A stretch of 64,000 nt of DNA. It comes from Oceanospirillaceae bacterium (lineage in GTDB: Bacteria > Pseudomonadota > Gammaproteobacteria > Pseudomonadales > Balneatricaceae). The DNA lies in assembly GCA_029938085.1 (NCBI GenBank), contig JAPYOS010000005.1, positions 154,677-218,676 of the forward strand, in the 5' to 3' direction. The notes under the pieces were generated by a model that was not told the DNA's origin, did no database searches, and saw nothing but the letters and a program-made list of their open reading frames with translations. How positions within the stretch are numbered: the first letter of the stretch is position 1; the number at the start of each line of letters is the position of its first letter. The position numbers and the translations under genes are program-made. This document shows positions 56,295 through 64,000 of the stretch, in pieces.

Positions 56295-57107
56295 TTAGCT
56301 GTCGCCGAACAATTCGGCTAACTTGGCACCTGGGTCAGCGGCGCGCATAAAGGATTCGCCGACTAGAAAGGCGTTGACGTTATTGCTTTGCATCAACGCC
56401 ACGTCGCTTGGTTGGTGAATTCCACTTTCGGTAATCACCATTCGATCTTCTGGGATCATGGCTAATAAATCAAAGGTGGTCTGGAGAGTCAGGTCAAAGG
56501 TATGTAAATTGCGGTTGTTAATACCGATCAAAGGCGTACTTAATGTTAGCGCCCGCTGCAATTCGGCTGCGTCGTGAGATTCAACCAATACATCCATACC
56601 CAAGTCTTGCGCTAACTGGGCTAAGTCTTGCATTTGCTGGTCTTCTAAACAGGCCACAATCAAGAGGATACAGTCGGCGCCTATGGCCCGCGCTTCATAC
56701 ACTTGATACGCATCAACAATAAAGTCCTTGCGGATAACCGGCAAATCACATGCCGCTCGGGCTTGTTGTAAATAATCTTCGTGACCTTGGAAAAAATCGG
56801 CATCGGTTAATACCGACATACAAGCCGCACCACCACGGGCATAACTTTGGGCAATTTGGGCCGGATTAAAGTCTTGGCGAATCACGCCTTTGCTAGGCGA
56901 GGCTTTCTTTGCTTCGGCAATCACCGCAGGCTGGCCAGTGTCTAACTTGGCATACATGGCCTTAGTAAACCCTCTAGGCGCCATAATACCGGTGGCATTG
57001 GCTGCCACTTGTTGCTTAAGCTGAGCTATAGGAGTGTGTGCCTGACGCTCCGCAATTTCTTCTAATTTGCGCGCCACAATACGCTTTAACACAGTTGGGG
57101 TATTCAT
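56295..57107 (-). CDS. trpC: Indole-3-glycerol phosphate synthase
   Basis: A 270-residue TIM-barrel enzyme. [16 protein letters not shown] carries the catalytic lysine and substrate-binding serine; [20 protein letters not shown] in part and [15 protein letters not shown] follow. Monofunctional, without the PRAI domain. It overlaps trpD by one base (ATGA/TAAT-type junction). Confidence 0.97.
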   Translation of the reverse strand: MNTPTVLKRIVARKLEEIAERQAHTPIAQLKQQVAANATGIMAPRGFTKAMYAKLDTGQPAVIAEAKKASPSKGVIRQDFNPAQIAQSYARGGAACMSVLTDADFFQGHEDYLQQARAACDLPVIRKDFIVDAYQVYEARAIGADCILLIVACLEDQQMQDLAQLAQDLGMDVLVESHDAAELQRALTLSTPLIGINNRNLHTFDLTLQTTFDLLAMIPEDRMVITESGIHQPSDVALMQSNNVNAFLVGESFMRAADPGAKLAELFGDS

Positions 57108-58129
57108 TATTTGGAAAATCCTTGAGACAAACCGATGAGTTGGTCTAACTTCGCTTGTGCTGCACCGCTAGCAATGGCCTGTTTTGCAGCCTCAATACCA
57201 GCGCCTAAATCATCTGCAAGATCGGCCGTATAAATGGCAGCACCGGCATTAAACACCAGCATGTCTAGCGCCGCACCCGCTTGGCCCGCAAAGGCCTGTT
57301 TGATTAATGCCAAGCTTTGTTCAGCATCATCGACAACTAAATCATCTAAACTGTCGTGGGCCAGACCATAGTCGTGAGGATTAATGCTGTATTCACTAAT
57401 TTGTCCATCTTTAACCTCCACCACATAGGTGGGTGCGGCTATACTAATTTCGTCCAAGCCATCTTCGGAGTGCACCACCATCACATGCTTGCTGCCCAAG
57501 CGTAATAATACTTCAGCCATAGGGCGTTGCCACTGACGGCTATACACACCCAACACTTGATGCGGCGCCCCTGCAGGGTTGGTCAAGGGTCCCAAAATAT
57601 TAAACAGCGTACGTACCGCCATTTCTCGGCGCGGGCCAATGGCATGTTTCATGGCACTGTGGTGGGCGGGAGCAAACATAAAACCGACACCCAAGTCGGC
57701 AATACATTGGCCTACTTGAGTTGGGTTAAGCATAATCTCAACACCCGCCGCTTCAAGCAAATCTGAACTACCGCTTTTAGAGGAGATGGAGCGATTACCG
57801 TGTTTAGCGACTTGTGCGCCAGCGGCAGCCGCGATAAAAGCGCAAGCAGTGGAGACATTAAATATTCCGGAGCTGTCACCCCCCGTACCGCACGTGTCTA
57901 TTACGTGGTCGCCAGACACTTTAACACCCGCTGCCAAGGCTCGCATGGCGCTCACGGCACCGGTAATTTCGTCTACGGTTTCGCCTTTCATACGCAAGCC
58001 AATTAAAAAACCGCCCACTTGAGCTTGGGTGGCTTCGCCGGTCATAATGAGGTTCATTACGGCGTTCATTTGCGCTTGGGTTAAATGTTGGTGTTCGGTT
58101 ACGGCGGCAATAGCCTGCTGCATATTCAT
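57107..58129 (-). CDS. trpD: Anthranilate phosphoribosyltransferase
   Basis: A 340-residue enzyme, second step of tryptophan synthesis. The PRPP-binding [17 protein letters not shown] motif, [19 protein letters not shown] in part and [13 protein letters not shown] are diagnostic. ATG 58129 is chosen because the longer frame adds 13 residues not seen in the family. It is 135 bases downstream of trpG. Confidence 0.97.
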   Translation of the reverse strand: MNMQQAIAAVTEHQHLTQAQMNAVMNLIMTGEATQAQVGGFLIGLRMKGETVDEITGAVSAMRALAAGVKVSGDHVIDTCGTGGDSSGIFNVSTACAFIAAAAGAQVAKHGNRSISSKSGSSDLLEAAGVEIMLNPTQVGQCIADLGVGFMFAPAHHSAMKHAIGPRREMAVRTLFNILGPLTNPAGAPHQVLGVYSRQWQRPMAEVLLRLGSKHVMVVHSEDGLDEISIAAPTYVVEVKDGQISEYSINPHDYGLAHDSLDDLVVDDAEQSLALIKQAFAGQAGAALDMLVFNAGAAIYTADLADDLGAGIEAAKQAIASGAAQAKLDQLIGLSQGFSK

Positions 58130-58251
58130 GACAAAAATCTCTTTTATTATTCTGCCATAACGAATCACAAGACAGTGACCTTACTCTAGCAAATAATGTC
58201 ACCAAACTTTAGCGCTTATGACCATCATTTTGTAAAAAAATGCAGTAATTT

Positions 58252-58269
58252 GATAAGCAGACGCTTATC
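58252..58269 (-). terminator. Hairpin at the trpG stop codon
   Basis: GATAAGC (58252-58258) pairs with GCTTATC (58263-58269) around a 4-base loop, overlapping the trpG stop. On the minus strand a run of seven T follows about 20 bases later (58234-58240). It may reduce read-through from trpG to trpD, but it is not a canonical terminator. Confidence 0.3.
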
Positions 58270-58843
58270 GCTTGAGAAAATTGGCCAGCAACTCGTGACC
58301 TTGATGAGTTAACACCGATTCTGGGTGAAATTGTACGCCTTCTACGTCGAGGGTTTTATGTCGAAGCCCCATAATGGCATCACGTTCGCCAGCGGCATTA
58401 AGGCTCCACGAAGTGGCTTCTAAACAATCAGGCAAGGTGTCTTCTTTGACCACCAAAGAATGATAGCGGGTAACTTCTAGAGGTTGATCCAAACCGGCAA
58501 AAACACCCGCTTGCCCATGCTCTACCAACGAAGTTTTGCCATGCATGACTTGTTTGGCACGTACCACTTCGCCACCGAATACTTGGCCAATACTTTGATG
58601 GCCTAAACACACACCCAAGACCGGGATTTTACCGGCAAAGTGCGCAATGGCAGCCATGGAAATACCTGCTTCATTGGGCGTGCACGGGCCAGGGGAAATC
58701 ACCAGATGAGTAGGTGCCATGTGCTCGATTTCGGCAATGGTTATTTCATCGTTACGGTGCACTTCTACTTGCGCACCCAGCTCGCGAAAATAACGCACTA
58801 AGTTATAAGTGAAGGAATCGTAATTATCGAGCATTAACAACAA
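58265..58843 (-). CDS. trpG: Anthranilate synthase glutamine amidotransferase subunit
   Basis: About 192 residues. The catalytic cysteine lies in [16 protein letters not shown], histidine and glutamate in QFHPESVLT, with [14 protein letters not shown] before. The TTG at 58843 is preferred because GGAG lies eight bases upstream and it gives the usual [14 protein letters not shown] opening; the ATG at 58885 adds 14 atypical residues. trpE is not in the window. Could also serve aminodeoxychorismate synthase, as is common for this subunit. Confidence 0.93.
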   Translation of the reverse strand: MLLMLDNYDSFTYNLVRYFRELGAQVEVHRNDEITIAEIEHMAPTHLVISPGPCTPNEAGISMAAIAHFAGKIPVLGVCLGHQSIGQVFGGEVVRAKQVMHGKTSLVEHGQAGVFAGLDQPLEVTRYHSLVVKEDTLPDCLEATSWSLNAAGERDAIMGLRHKTLDVEGVQFHPESVLTHQGHELLANFLKR

Positions 58844-58902
58844 GGGCAGAACTCCGCCGGTAAAATGAACTTCAAGCTCAAGCATAGCTTAATAGCCAAT
58901 AA

Positions 58903-58977
58903 TTATACCCCAAACTTACGCAGCCCCACCAACATCAAAGCTGTGATGACCAACAAATAAACCACCATGGTTAACAC
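58903..58977 (-). CDS. Possible very small membrane protein
   Basis: Between trpG and the GcvR-like gene, a minus-strand frame from GTG 58977 (or ATG 58968) to TAA 58903 encodes 24 (21) residues: TMVVYLLVITALMLVGLRKF is a clean single membrane helix with a positively charged end. The frame is open a little further upstream (reading IIPEWPWAFQQ) but without a standard start. No ribosome binding site is convincing. It may be chance. Confidence 0.2.
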   Translation of the reverse strand: MLTMVVYLLVITALMLVGLRKFGV

Positions 58978-59009
58978 CGTCTGTTGGAAAGCCCATGGCC
59001 ACTCGGGTA

Positions 59010-59534
59010 TTATTCGTCGTCAGCGACGGCGAGATCCACCATTAGATCATCGGAAAGTCCTTCCAAGGCGTCCTGCAAACTTTCAATATCAAAGTCTTTA
59101 GAGACCTGTAATTGAGCCCCCGCCACAAACATATCACCGCCCGACATAGACGCACTCACCACTTCGGTATCCAAACTTTGCACGCTCACGCCTTGGGCCA
59201 CAAAAACGTTAGATACTTCACGCATAATGCCGGGTTTGTTATGGCCAGTGAGGTCGAGCCAAATGATTTGCTGATTGCCAGCATCAACGCTATCGGCGCT
59301 TTCATTGAGGGTAACGGCCATACCTTGATCACTGAGCGCACGCAGGTCTTTTTCTAGCGCAGGGATTACGTTCTCATCAACATTAACCGTAAGGATGCCG
59401 GCAAACTGGCCCGACAAATGCGCCATGCTAGACTCTTCCCAACTGGCTTCATGCCTATAAATGACTTCAGACAGCATTTGAATAAGGCCTGGACGATCGG
59501 CACAAATGGCGGTAACTACAAGTGTTTTATTCAT
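59010..59534 (-). CDS. ACT-domain protein of the glycine cleavage repressor (GcvR) type
   Basis: A 174-residue protein with two ACT-like domains: VVTAICADRPGLIQMLSEVI in part at the N-terminus and LTGHNKPGIMREVSNVFVAQG in part from about 90. This matches GcvR, which in E. coli binds glycine and antagonises GcvA; GcvA is not in the window. ATG 59534 with GGAGA upstream is chosen over the longer frame. An acidic tail (VADDE) ends it. Confidence 0.85.
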   Translation of the reverse strand: MNKTLVVTAICADRPGLIQMLSEVIYRHEASWEESSMAHLSGQFAGILTVNVDENVIPALEKDLRALSDQGMAVTLNESADSVDAGNQQIIWLDLTGHNKPGIMREVSNVFVAQGVSVQSLDTEVVSASMSGGDMFVAGAQLQVSKDFDIESLQDALEGLSDDLMVDLAVADDE

Positions 59535-59562
59535 TATTATGTTCTCCAAAGGGTACAAAAAC

Positions 59563-60192
59563 TTATGCCTGAGTTAGCATTTGTGCAACTCGGGCCTTTA
59601 ACAATTCTATAGCGGCTGGGTTCTCGCCGCCTTCTGGCACAATTAAATCAGCATGCTCCCTAGAGGGCGACACGTGATTAAAAAAGCCGGGGCGCACCGT
59701 GGCTTGATACTGCCCTAATACCGACTGTAAATCTCGACCCCGTTCATTCACATCCCGCTCTAAGCGCCTAATTAAACAAATATCTAGCGGCACGTCCATG
59801 AAAATACGCAAATCAAACAGGTCGCGCAAGGAGGTTTGAGTAAACAGTAGAATACCTTCAACAATCAACACCTTACAAGGCTTCATTTCCACGGTGGTCG
59901 CTTCGCGCAAATGCTCATGAAAACTATACACCGGTTGTTGTATGGTCTGGCCCGCCGCCAGCTGGGTTAAGTGTTGCGCCATGAGTTGGTGATCCATAGC
60001 GTCTGGATGATCATAATTGGTTAAATTACGCTGGGCTTTAGATAAGTTGCGCTGGTCTTTGTAATAACTGTCTTCCGACATCATCACCACTTGATCAGAA
60101 CCAAACCCCTCAATGACGTTTTTAGCTAATACACTTTTGCCCGAGGCCGAAGCACCCGCAATTCCAATAATGACCACACACACTCCAATCAA
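59563..60192 (-). CDS. udk: Uridine kinase
   Basis: A 209-residue P-loop kinase of pyrimidine salvage. GIAGASASGKSVLAKN is the Walker A, SEDSYYKDQ the substrate-binding stretch, YDHPDAMDHQLMAQHL in part, and VLIVEGILLF the Walker B-like strand. Size matches E. coli Udk. Phosphoribulokinase-like relatives are the alternative. Confidence 0.92.
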   Translation of the reverse strand: MIGVCVVIIGIAGASASGKSVLAKNVIEGFGSDQVVMMSEDSYYKDQRNLSKAQRNLTNYDHPDAMDHQLMAQHLTQLAAGQTIQQPVYSFHEHLREATTVEMKPCKVLIVEGILLFTQTSLRDLFDLRIFMDVPLDICLIRRLERDVNERGRDLQSVLGQYQATVRPGFFNHVSPSREHADLIVPEGGENPAAIELLKARVAQMLTQA

Positions 60193-60259
60193 CCGTTAGC
60201 TGCACCTGCAATAAAAAAGTGCAGGCAATAAACTTAGATCACCATTATACTGCGGGGTA

Positions 60260-60976
60260 ATGAATATACTACTTTTTACCGCACAAGAATTGTCTGCCAC
60301 GGGACAGCTTTATATCCAAGACAGCCGGCGGCAAAGCCACCTTGCTAAAGTCATCAAACCCGACGTGGGCGAGCGCCTTCGAGTCGGCCAAATCAATGGC
60401 TCCACTGGCCATGCCTTAGTGCTACAACACACGACTGAAGCCACTCTGCTACAAGTAGAATTAACGCAACCACCCATCGAGCCGCTACTACTGAAGCTAT
60501 TGTTAGCCGTGCCACGACCCAAGATGATGCGACGGATTTTGCAAACCTGCGCGACCATGGGAGTATCTGAAATCACCTTATTAAACAGCGCTAAGGTTGA
60601 AAAAAGTTATTGGCAAACGCCCTTTCTGCAGTCCCAAAACATCATCGACAATCTAGTTTTAGGGTTAGAGCAAGCCGGTACGACTCACTTGCCTCAAGTG
60701 CATAAAGCCCCCCTATTTAAACCGTTTGTAGAAGACCAACTGGCACTATGGGCGGGCCAAAGTACCAAGCTAGTGGCCCATCCTCGTGATGCAAAAGCAT
60801 GCCCAACTGCAAGCAAACAGGCCATGACATTGGCCATTGGGCCCGAAGGTGGATTTACCGATTACGAAGTAGGCAAGTTACAACAACAAGGCTTTACCTC
60901 ATTTTCTTTGGGCCCCCGTATCTTACGGGTTGAAACTGCGGTGCCCGTGGCCATCGCTAGGCTATGTGCCTTATGA
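60260..60976 (+). CDS. rsmE: 16S rRNA (uracil1498-N3)-methyltransferase
   Basis: A 238-residue SPOUT enzyme. The PUA-like N-terminal domain has HLAKVIKPDVGERLRV, and the knot shows LAIGPEGGFTDYEV and SLGPRILRVETAVPVAIARL in part, binding SAM. It overlaps greB by four bases (ATGA). Confidence 0.96.
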   Translation: MNILLFTAQELSATGQLYIQDSRRQSHLAKVIKPDVGERLRVGQINGSTGHALVLQHTTEATLLQVELTQPPIEPLLLKLLLAVPRPKMMRRILQTCATMGVSEITLLNSAKVEKSYWQTPFLQSQNIIDNLVLGLEQAGTTHLPQVHKAPLFKPFVEDQLALWAGQSTKLVAHPRDAKACPTASKQAMTLAIGPEGGFTDYEVGKLQQQGFTSFSLGPRILRVETAVPVAIARLCAL

Positions 60977-61491
60977 AAGACGCTAAACAACGCTTTGCCG
61001 GTCGCTACCGGCCACCTAGCCCTAAACGCTCACCTTTGATCACACCTGCTGGCGCGCAAGCCCTTAAACATGAGCTTAACGATCTGTGGAGCAATAAACG
61101 CCCGGTGATTACCCAAGCGGTTAAAGAAGCGGCAGCTTTAGGCGACCGTTCTGAAAATGCTGAGTATATTTACGGCAAAAAAATGCTTCGAGAAATGGAT
61201 AGTCGCATCCGCTATTTACAAAAACGTATCGACCAAGTCAAAGTCGTCGAATACCTGCCTACGGATCAAAATAAGGTCTACTTTGGCGCTTGGGTGACGT
61301 TAGTGGACGATGATGACAATGAACGTCGTTATCGCATTGTAGGTGCAGATGAGCTCAACCCCAGCCAAGGTTACATTAGCATCGACTCGCCTTTGGCATT
61401 AGCCTTGGTGGGAAAACAACTGGATGATCGAGTGGAGTTAGCTAGCTTAGACAAAGGTTACGACATTATCGCCATCGACTATGCCCTGTAA
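60973..61491 (+). CDS. greB: Transcription elongation factor GreB
   Basis: A 172-residue Gre factor that rescues backtracked RNA polymerase. The N-terminal coiled coil carries the acidic tip in ALGDRSENAEYIYGKKMLREMD in part (DRSENAEY), and the C-terminal FKBP-like part is ELNPSQGYISIDSPLALALVG in part. The YIYGKK stretch and arginine-rich N-terminus (RFAGRYRPPSPKRSP) favour GreB over GreA. ATG 60973 overlaps the rsmE stop. Confidence 0.95.
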   Translation: MKDAKQRFAGRYRPPSPKRSPLITPAGAQALKHELNDLWSNKRPVITQAVKEAAALGDRSENAEYIYGKKMLREMDSRIRYLQKRIDQVKVVEYLPTDQNKVYFGAWVTLVDDDDNERRYRIVGADELNPSQGYISIDSPLALALVGKQLDDRVELASLDKGYDIIAIDYAL

Positions 61492-61499
61492 GGCAAACC

Positions 61500-62900
61500 C
61501 TAGTGGATACGTCCACGCCGATAGGAAAATACAGCTGCAATCAGCGCATACCCAACCGACAAGCCCATGGTAATTTGAATCACTAACAACAACTGTGGGT
61601 ATAACGGCGCAGTAATCGCCGCACCACCCATAGTGACACTGAACAAGGTCATAACAATAGCCGAACTCACCATATTGCCCATAGTACGGGCTAGGTTTAA
61701 CAAGGCTGCGGCAATACTCAGCTTATCGGCAGGCACCGAACCGATAGCGGCGTTGTTATTGGGCGAAGAGAAGAAACCAAAACCCAAACCCAAAAACACC
61801 AACGCCACCATCACATAGTGCAACGATGTTTGCATGCCTAAGCCGAACAGCATGGCGTAACCAATCACAAACAACAGGCAACCAAAGGTCGATAACAGTC
61901 GCGGTTCGTAGCGGTCCGACAGGCGGCCGGTAATGGGGGCTAGCACCATCATAATTAAGGTTTGAATGAGCACAATCTGGCCCGCTTCACTGGGGCTAAG
62001 TTGATGAATGTACTGTAAGTACAAGCTCAACAAAAATACCATAGAAAAGCTGGAGCCGTAGATAAAGAAGGCCGACAGTAACGATCGGTTAAAAATGCGG
62101 TTAGCTCGTAATGCAGACAAGTTTAACAAAGGCGAGGTTTTTTGACCTTGGTGCCAAACAAACACCCCTAGCAACAGCAGCCCACCCACAGCCACCAACG
62201 CAAAGCGCCAATCGCTCAAGCGCGATAAACCCAGCATAAAGGCACTCACCCATGCCATAAAAATGAGGCTGCCTTGCCAATCAAATTTAGTTTTATGTTC
62301 GGCCTTCCATTCGCCTTTAACATAAATGACCAGCACCACTAAACACGGGAGCAACACCAACGTAGGCGCCCAAAATACACTTTGCCAGCCCCAGTGCTCA
62401 GTTAACCAACCGCCTACCAATGGCCCTAGGGTCAAACCAAAATACACAGAAGAGGCTCCTATACCTAGGGCTTGACCTCGATTGGAGTTGGCATAAATAA
62501 CGCCAATAAGCGCCATGCTCGTGCCATAAACCATAGAGCTAGAGATGCCCTGTACCACTCGAATAAGCAACAGGGACTCAATGGTTTGGGGCACTAAAAT
62601 CGCCAACGAAGCCATCACAAACAACACAATGCCGGTGATGAACATACGCTTACGACCGACAATATCAGCAAGGCGTCCCATGGGCAGTAAAAACACCACG
62701 TTGCCCCATAACATCGCTACCGGTATCCAGCTCACCGCATTAGCACCCACCTGCAGGTCATCAGCAATACGTGGCACGGCAATATTCACTGCCGACAAGC
62801 CCAATGAGCAGATGATCATCACCAGACCAATGCTCACCAGCGCCATACGGCGAGCGGTTGGGGTTTGATCGTAATAAGATTGTAGTTGTGCCGCATTCAT
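61500..62900 (-). CDS. MFS drug exporter, DHA2 (EmrB/QacA)-like
   Basis: About 466 residues with 13-14 hydrophobic segments. AVNIAVPRIADDL, then VSWIPVAMLWGNVVFLLPMGRLADIVGRKRMFI in part (GRLADIVGRKRMF is the loop 2-3 motif), and GPLVGGWLTEHWGW (motif C of antiporters) support proton-drug antiport. ATG 62900 is chosen; in-frame ATGs at 62909 and 62939 add residues. Substrate unknown. Its 5' region overlaps the upstream part of the divergent DUF1853 frame. Confidence 0.85.
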   Translation of the reverse strand: MNAAQLQSYYDQTPTARRMALVSIGLVMIICSLGLSAVNIAVPRIADDLQVGANAVSWIPVAMLWGNVVFLLPMGRLADIVGRKRMFITGIVLFVMASLAILVPQTIESLLLIRVVQGISSSMVYGTSMALIGVIYANSNRGQALGIGASSVYFGLTLGPLVGGWLTEHWGWQSVFWAPTLVLLPCLVVLVIYVKGEWKAEHKTKFDWQGSLIFMAWVSAFMLGLSRLSDWRFALVAVGGLLLLGVFVWHQGQKTSPLLNLSALRANRIFNRSLLSAFFIYGSSFSMVFLLSLYLQYIHQLSPSEAGQIVLIQTLIMMVLAPITGRLSDRYEPRLLSTFGCLLFVIGYAMLFGLGMQTSLHYVMVALVFLGLGFGFFSSPNNNAAIGSVPADKLSIAAALLNLARTMGNMVSSAIVMTLFSVTMGGAAITAPLYPQLLLVIQITMGLSVGYALIAAVFSYRRGRIH

Positions 62901-62944
62901 TAGAAACATTATACTCGCTAACTCATCTATTCGGAGCATTTATT

Positions 62945-63841
62945 TTGGGCCAACAAGACCAACTCAATCACCAGCAGCGTCAGCCTATAGATGTCGACCT
63001 AGGGCAAGATTTACACTGGTTATTACACAGCCAACCCCTAATGCAACCCACCCCAAGCATAGGCATGTTTGCACCGAACAACATTGACTATCAACCCACG
63101 CCAGCTTCAAAACATTTTACCCACTACCCACCTCAACCAGCTTATCGTTTAGGTAAACATTTTGAAGACTGTGTTGATCTGCTGTTTGCGGGCAGTTCCA
63201 GCCACAGCATTATTGATCGTAATATTGTCATTCAGGCACCCGAGCGCACCTTGGGTGAGTTAGATTTGCTCTACCGCAATGACCAGCAACAAGTGATTCA
63301 TTTAGAACTGGCTATAAAATACTATCTACTCGAAAAAGACGGCACACAGCTGGCTAATTTTGTTGGGCCAGCGGGCATTGATCGGTTAGATTTGAAGTGG
63401 CAAAGATTGTGCGAGCATCAATTGCCATTGAGCCAAACCCAACGGGTAAAAGACCATTTGCTCGCCCACAGCTTGCCGTTACCCAGCCATCATCAACTTC
63501 TGCTTACCGGCATGTTGTTTTATGCGTATCAAGACTGGCAACACACCCATATTGATAACTTAGGCCTCAATCCTGAACATCATAGGGGTTGGTGGTTAGG
63601 ACACAATGAACTAGACCAGTTACAAACCAAAGAGCCACACCTGCGAGGTTTTATTGTATTGCCTAAATGGCACTGGATCGGTGGACCATTACATTACCCC
63701 GAGGCTGAACCCATAGCTTACAATGAACTATTGACCCAAGCCACAGCAGACCCATGGCCCAGTATGGTGCTCGTTTACGAACGCATAGATGAACATACGC
63801 CTTGGCAGTTTAAACATCGAGGCTTAGTACTGGATAGATGA
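62945..63841 (+). CDS. DUF1853 family protein
   Basis: A 298-residue cytoplasmic protein. GELDLLYRNDQQQVIHLELAIKYYL in part (GELDLLYRN, HLELAIKYYL) resembles the core of a PD-(D/E)XK nuclease-like fold, with FVGPAGIDRLDLKW following; these are DUF1853 marks. I choose TTG 62945 because GGAG lies eight bases upstream and no ATG is near; a farther TTG at 62858 runs inside the MFS gene. Function unknown. Confidence 0.8.
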   Translation: MGQQDQLNHQQRQPIDVDLGQDLHWLLHSQPLMQPTPSIGMFAPNNIDYQPTPASKHFTHYPPQPAYRLGKHFEDCVDLLFAGSSSHSIIDRNIVIQAPERTLGELDLLYRNDQQQVIHLELAIKYYLLEKDGTQLANFVGPAGIDRLDLKWQRLCEHQLPLSQTQRVKDHLLAHSLPLPSHHQLLLTGMLFYAYQDWQHTHIDNLGLNPEHHRGWWLGHNELDQLQTKEPHLRGFIVLPKWHWIGGPLHYPEAEPIAYNELLTQATADPWPSMVLVYERIDEHTPWQFKHRGLVLDR

Positions 63842-63867
63842 GGCTAACGTCTGTACATCCTGTACAT

Positions 63868-63904
63868 AAAAAAGCCCCCGCTAGATTGGTATCCAACGAG
63901 GGCT
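63868..63904 (-). terminator. Rho-independent terminator downstream of tRNA-Lys
   Basis: On the minus strand AGCCCTCG (63897-63904) pairs with CGGGGGCT (63873-63880), with an inner TTGG/CCAA pairing, followed by six T. It lies 12 bases after the tRNA-Lys 3' end. Confidence 0.85.
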
Positions 63905-63915
63905 CTTCGATATGA

Positions 63916-63991
63916 TGGTGGGTCGTGGGCGGCTCGAACGCCCGACCAATTGGTTAAAAGCCAACTGCTCTACCAACTGAGCTAACGACCC
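63916..63991 (-). tRNA. tRNA-Lys (anticodon TTT)
   Basis: A 76-base tRNA. The acceptor GGGTCGT (63985-63991) pairs with ACGACCC (63920-63926); the discriminator A and CCA are encoded. The anticodon loop CTTTTAA gives TTT. Body sequence is close to E. coli tRNA-Lys. Confidence 0.97.
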
Positions 63992-64000
63992 AAATTCTCT

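Overview
The window is a stretch of chromosome from a gammaproteobacterium, most likely a marine, Oceanospirillales-like or Pseudomonas-like lineage. The evidence is gene order: leuS-lptE-holA, lipA-lipB-ybeD-dacA-rlpA-mltB with rodA-mrdA-rlmH-rsfS-nadD-proA, aroQ-accB-accC-prmA, dusB-fis-purH-purD, trpG-trpD-trpC, and a DUF2333 gene. I cannot name a species. I see no phage, integrase, insertion sequence or CRISPR array. The window is gene-dense, and no gene-free stretch exceeds 300 bases.

Region 1 (1-14.7 kb) is accessory metabolism and transport. It holds the end of a GFA-type gene, a CaiB/BaiF CoA-transferase, a DUF1634 plus TauE/SafE pair and a chemotaxis receptor. These are followed by a betaine-type ABC transporter (proX-proW-proV order), a DUF1989 protein, a DsbA-like protein with an old-yellow-enzyme/FAD oxidoreductase, an NTF2-like protein, an MFS carrier and tRNA-Arg(ACG). 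The transporter, DUF1989 protein and oxidoreductase could together import and demethylate a methylated amine, which is inference.

Region 2 (15-27 kb) is core: leucyl-tRNA synthetase, LPS assembly lipoprotein, DNA polymerase III delta, then on the minus strand a DAO-type oxidoreductase with a saccharopine-dehydrogenase-like protein, a lone receiver protein, lipoate synthesis, and cell-wall enzymes (DacA, RlpA, MltB).

Region 3 (27.4-34.4 kb) is the most interesting part. An eight-gene plus-strand cluster lies between mltB and rodA, inside an otherwise minus-strand cell-wall cluster. It encodes a DUF1445 protein, 5-oxoprolinase subunits PxpA, PxpB and PxpC, a DUF4392 protein, a LysR regulator, a D-amino-acid aminotransferase and an alanine racemase. 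DUF1445 and DUF4392 are the two halves of vertebrate D-glutamate cyclase. The set reads as a route for D-Ala/D-Glu turnover through 5-oxoproline to glutamate. A T-N11-A dyad in front of the first gene could be the LysR operator.

Region 4 (34.4-64 kb) is mostly housekeeping: RodA/PBP2 elongation machinery, ribosome factors, NAD and proline synthesis, UbiX, fructose bisphosphatase, pyrophosphatase, fatty-acid synthesis (AccBC), PrmA, DusB-Fis, purine synthesis, HinT, HisC, trpGDC, a GcvR-like ACT protein, uridine kinase, RsmE, GreB, an MFS exporter, DUF1853 and tRNA-Lys(TTT). A small gene at 48.3-48.8 kb appears frameshifted. Three intergenic sites carry related dispersed palindromic repeats.
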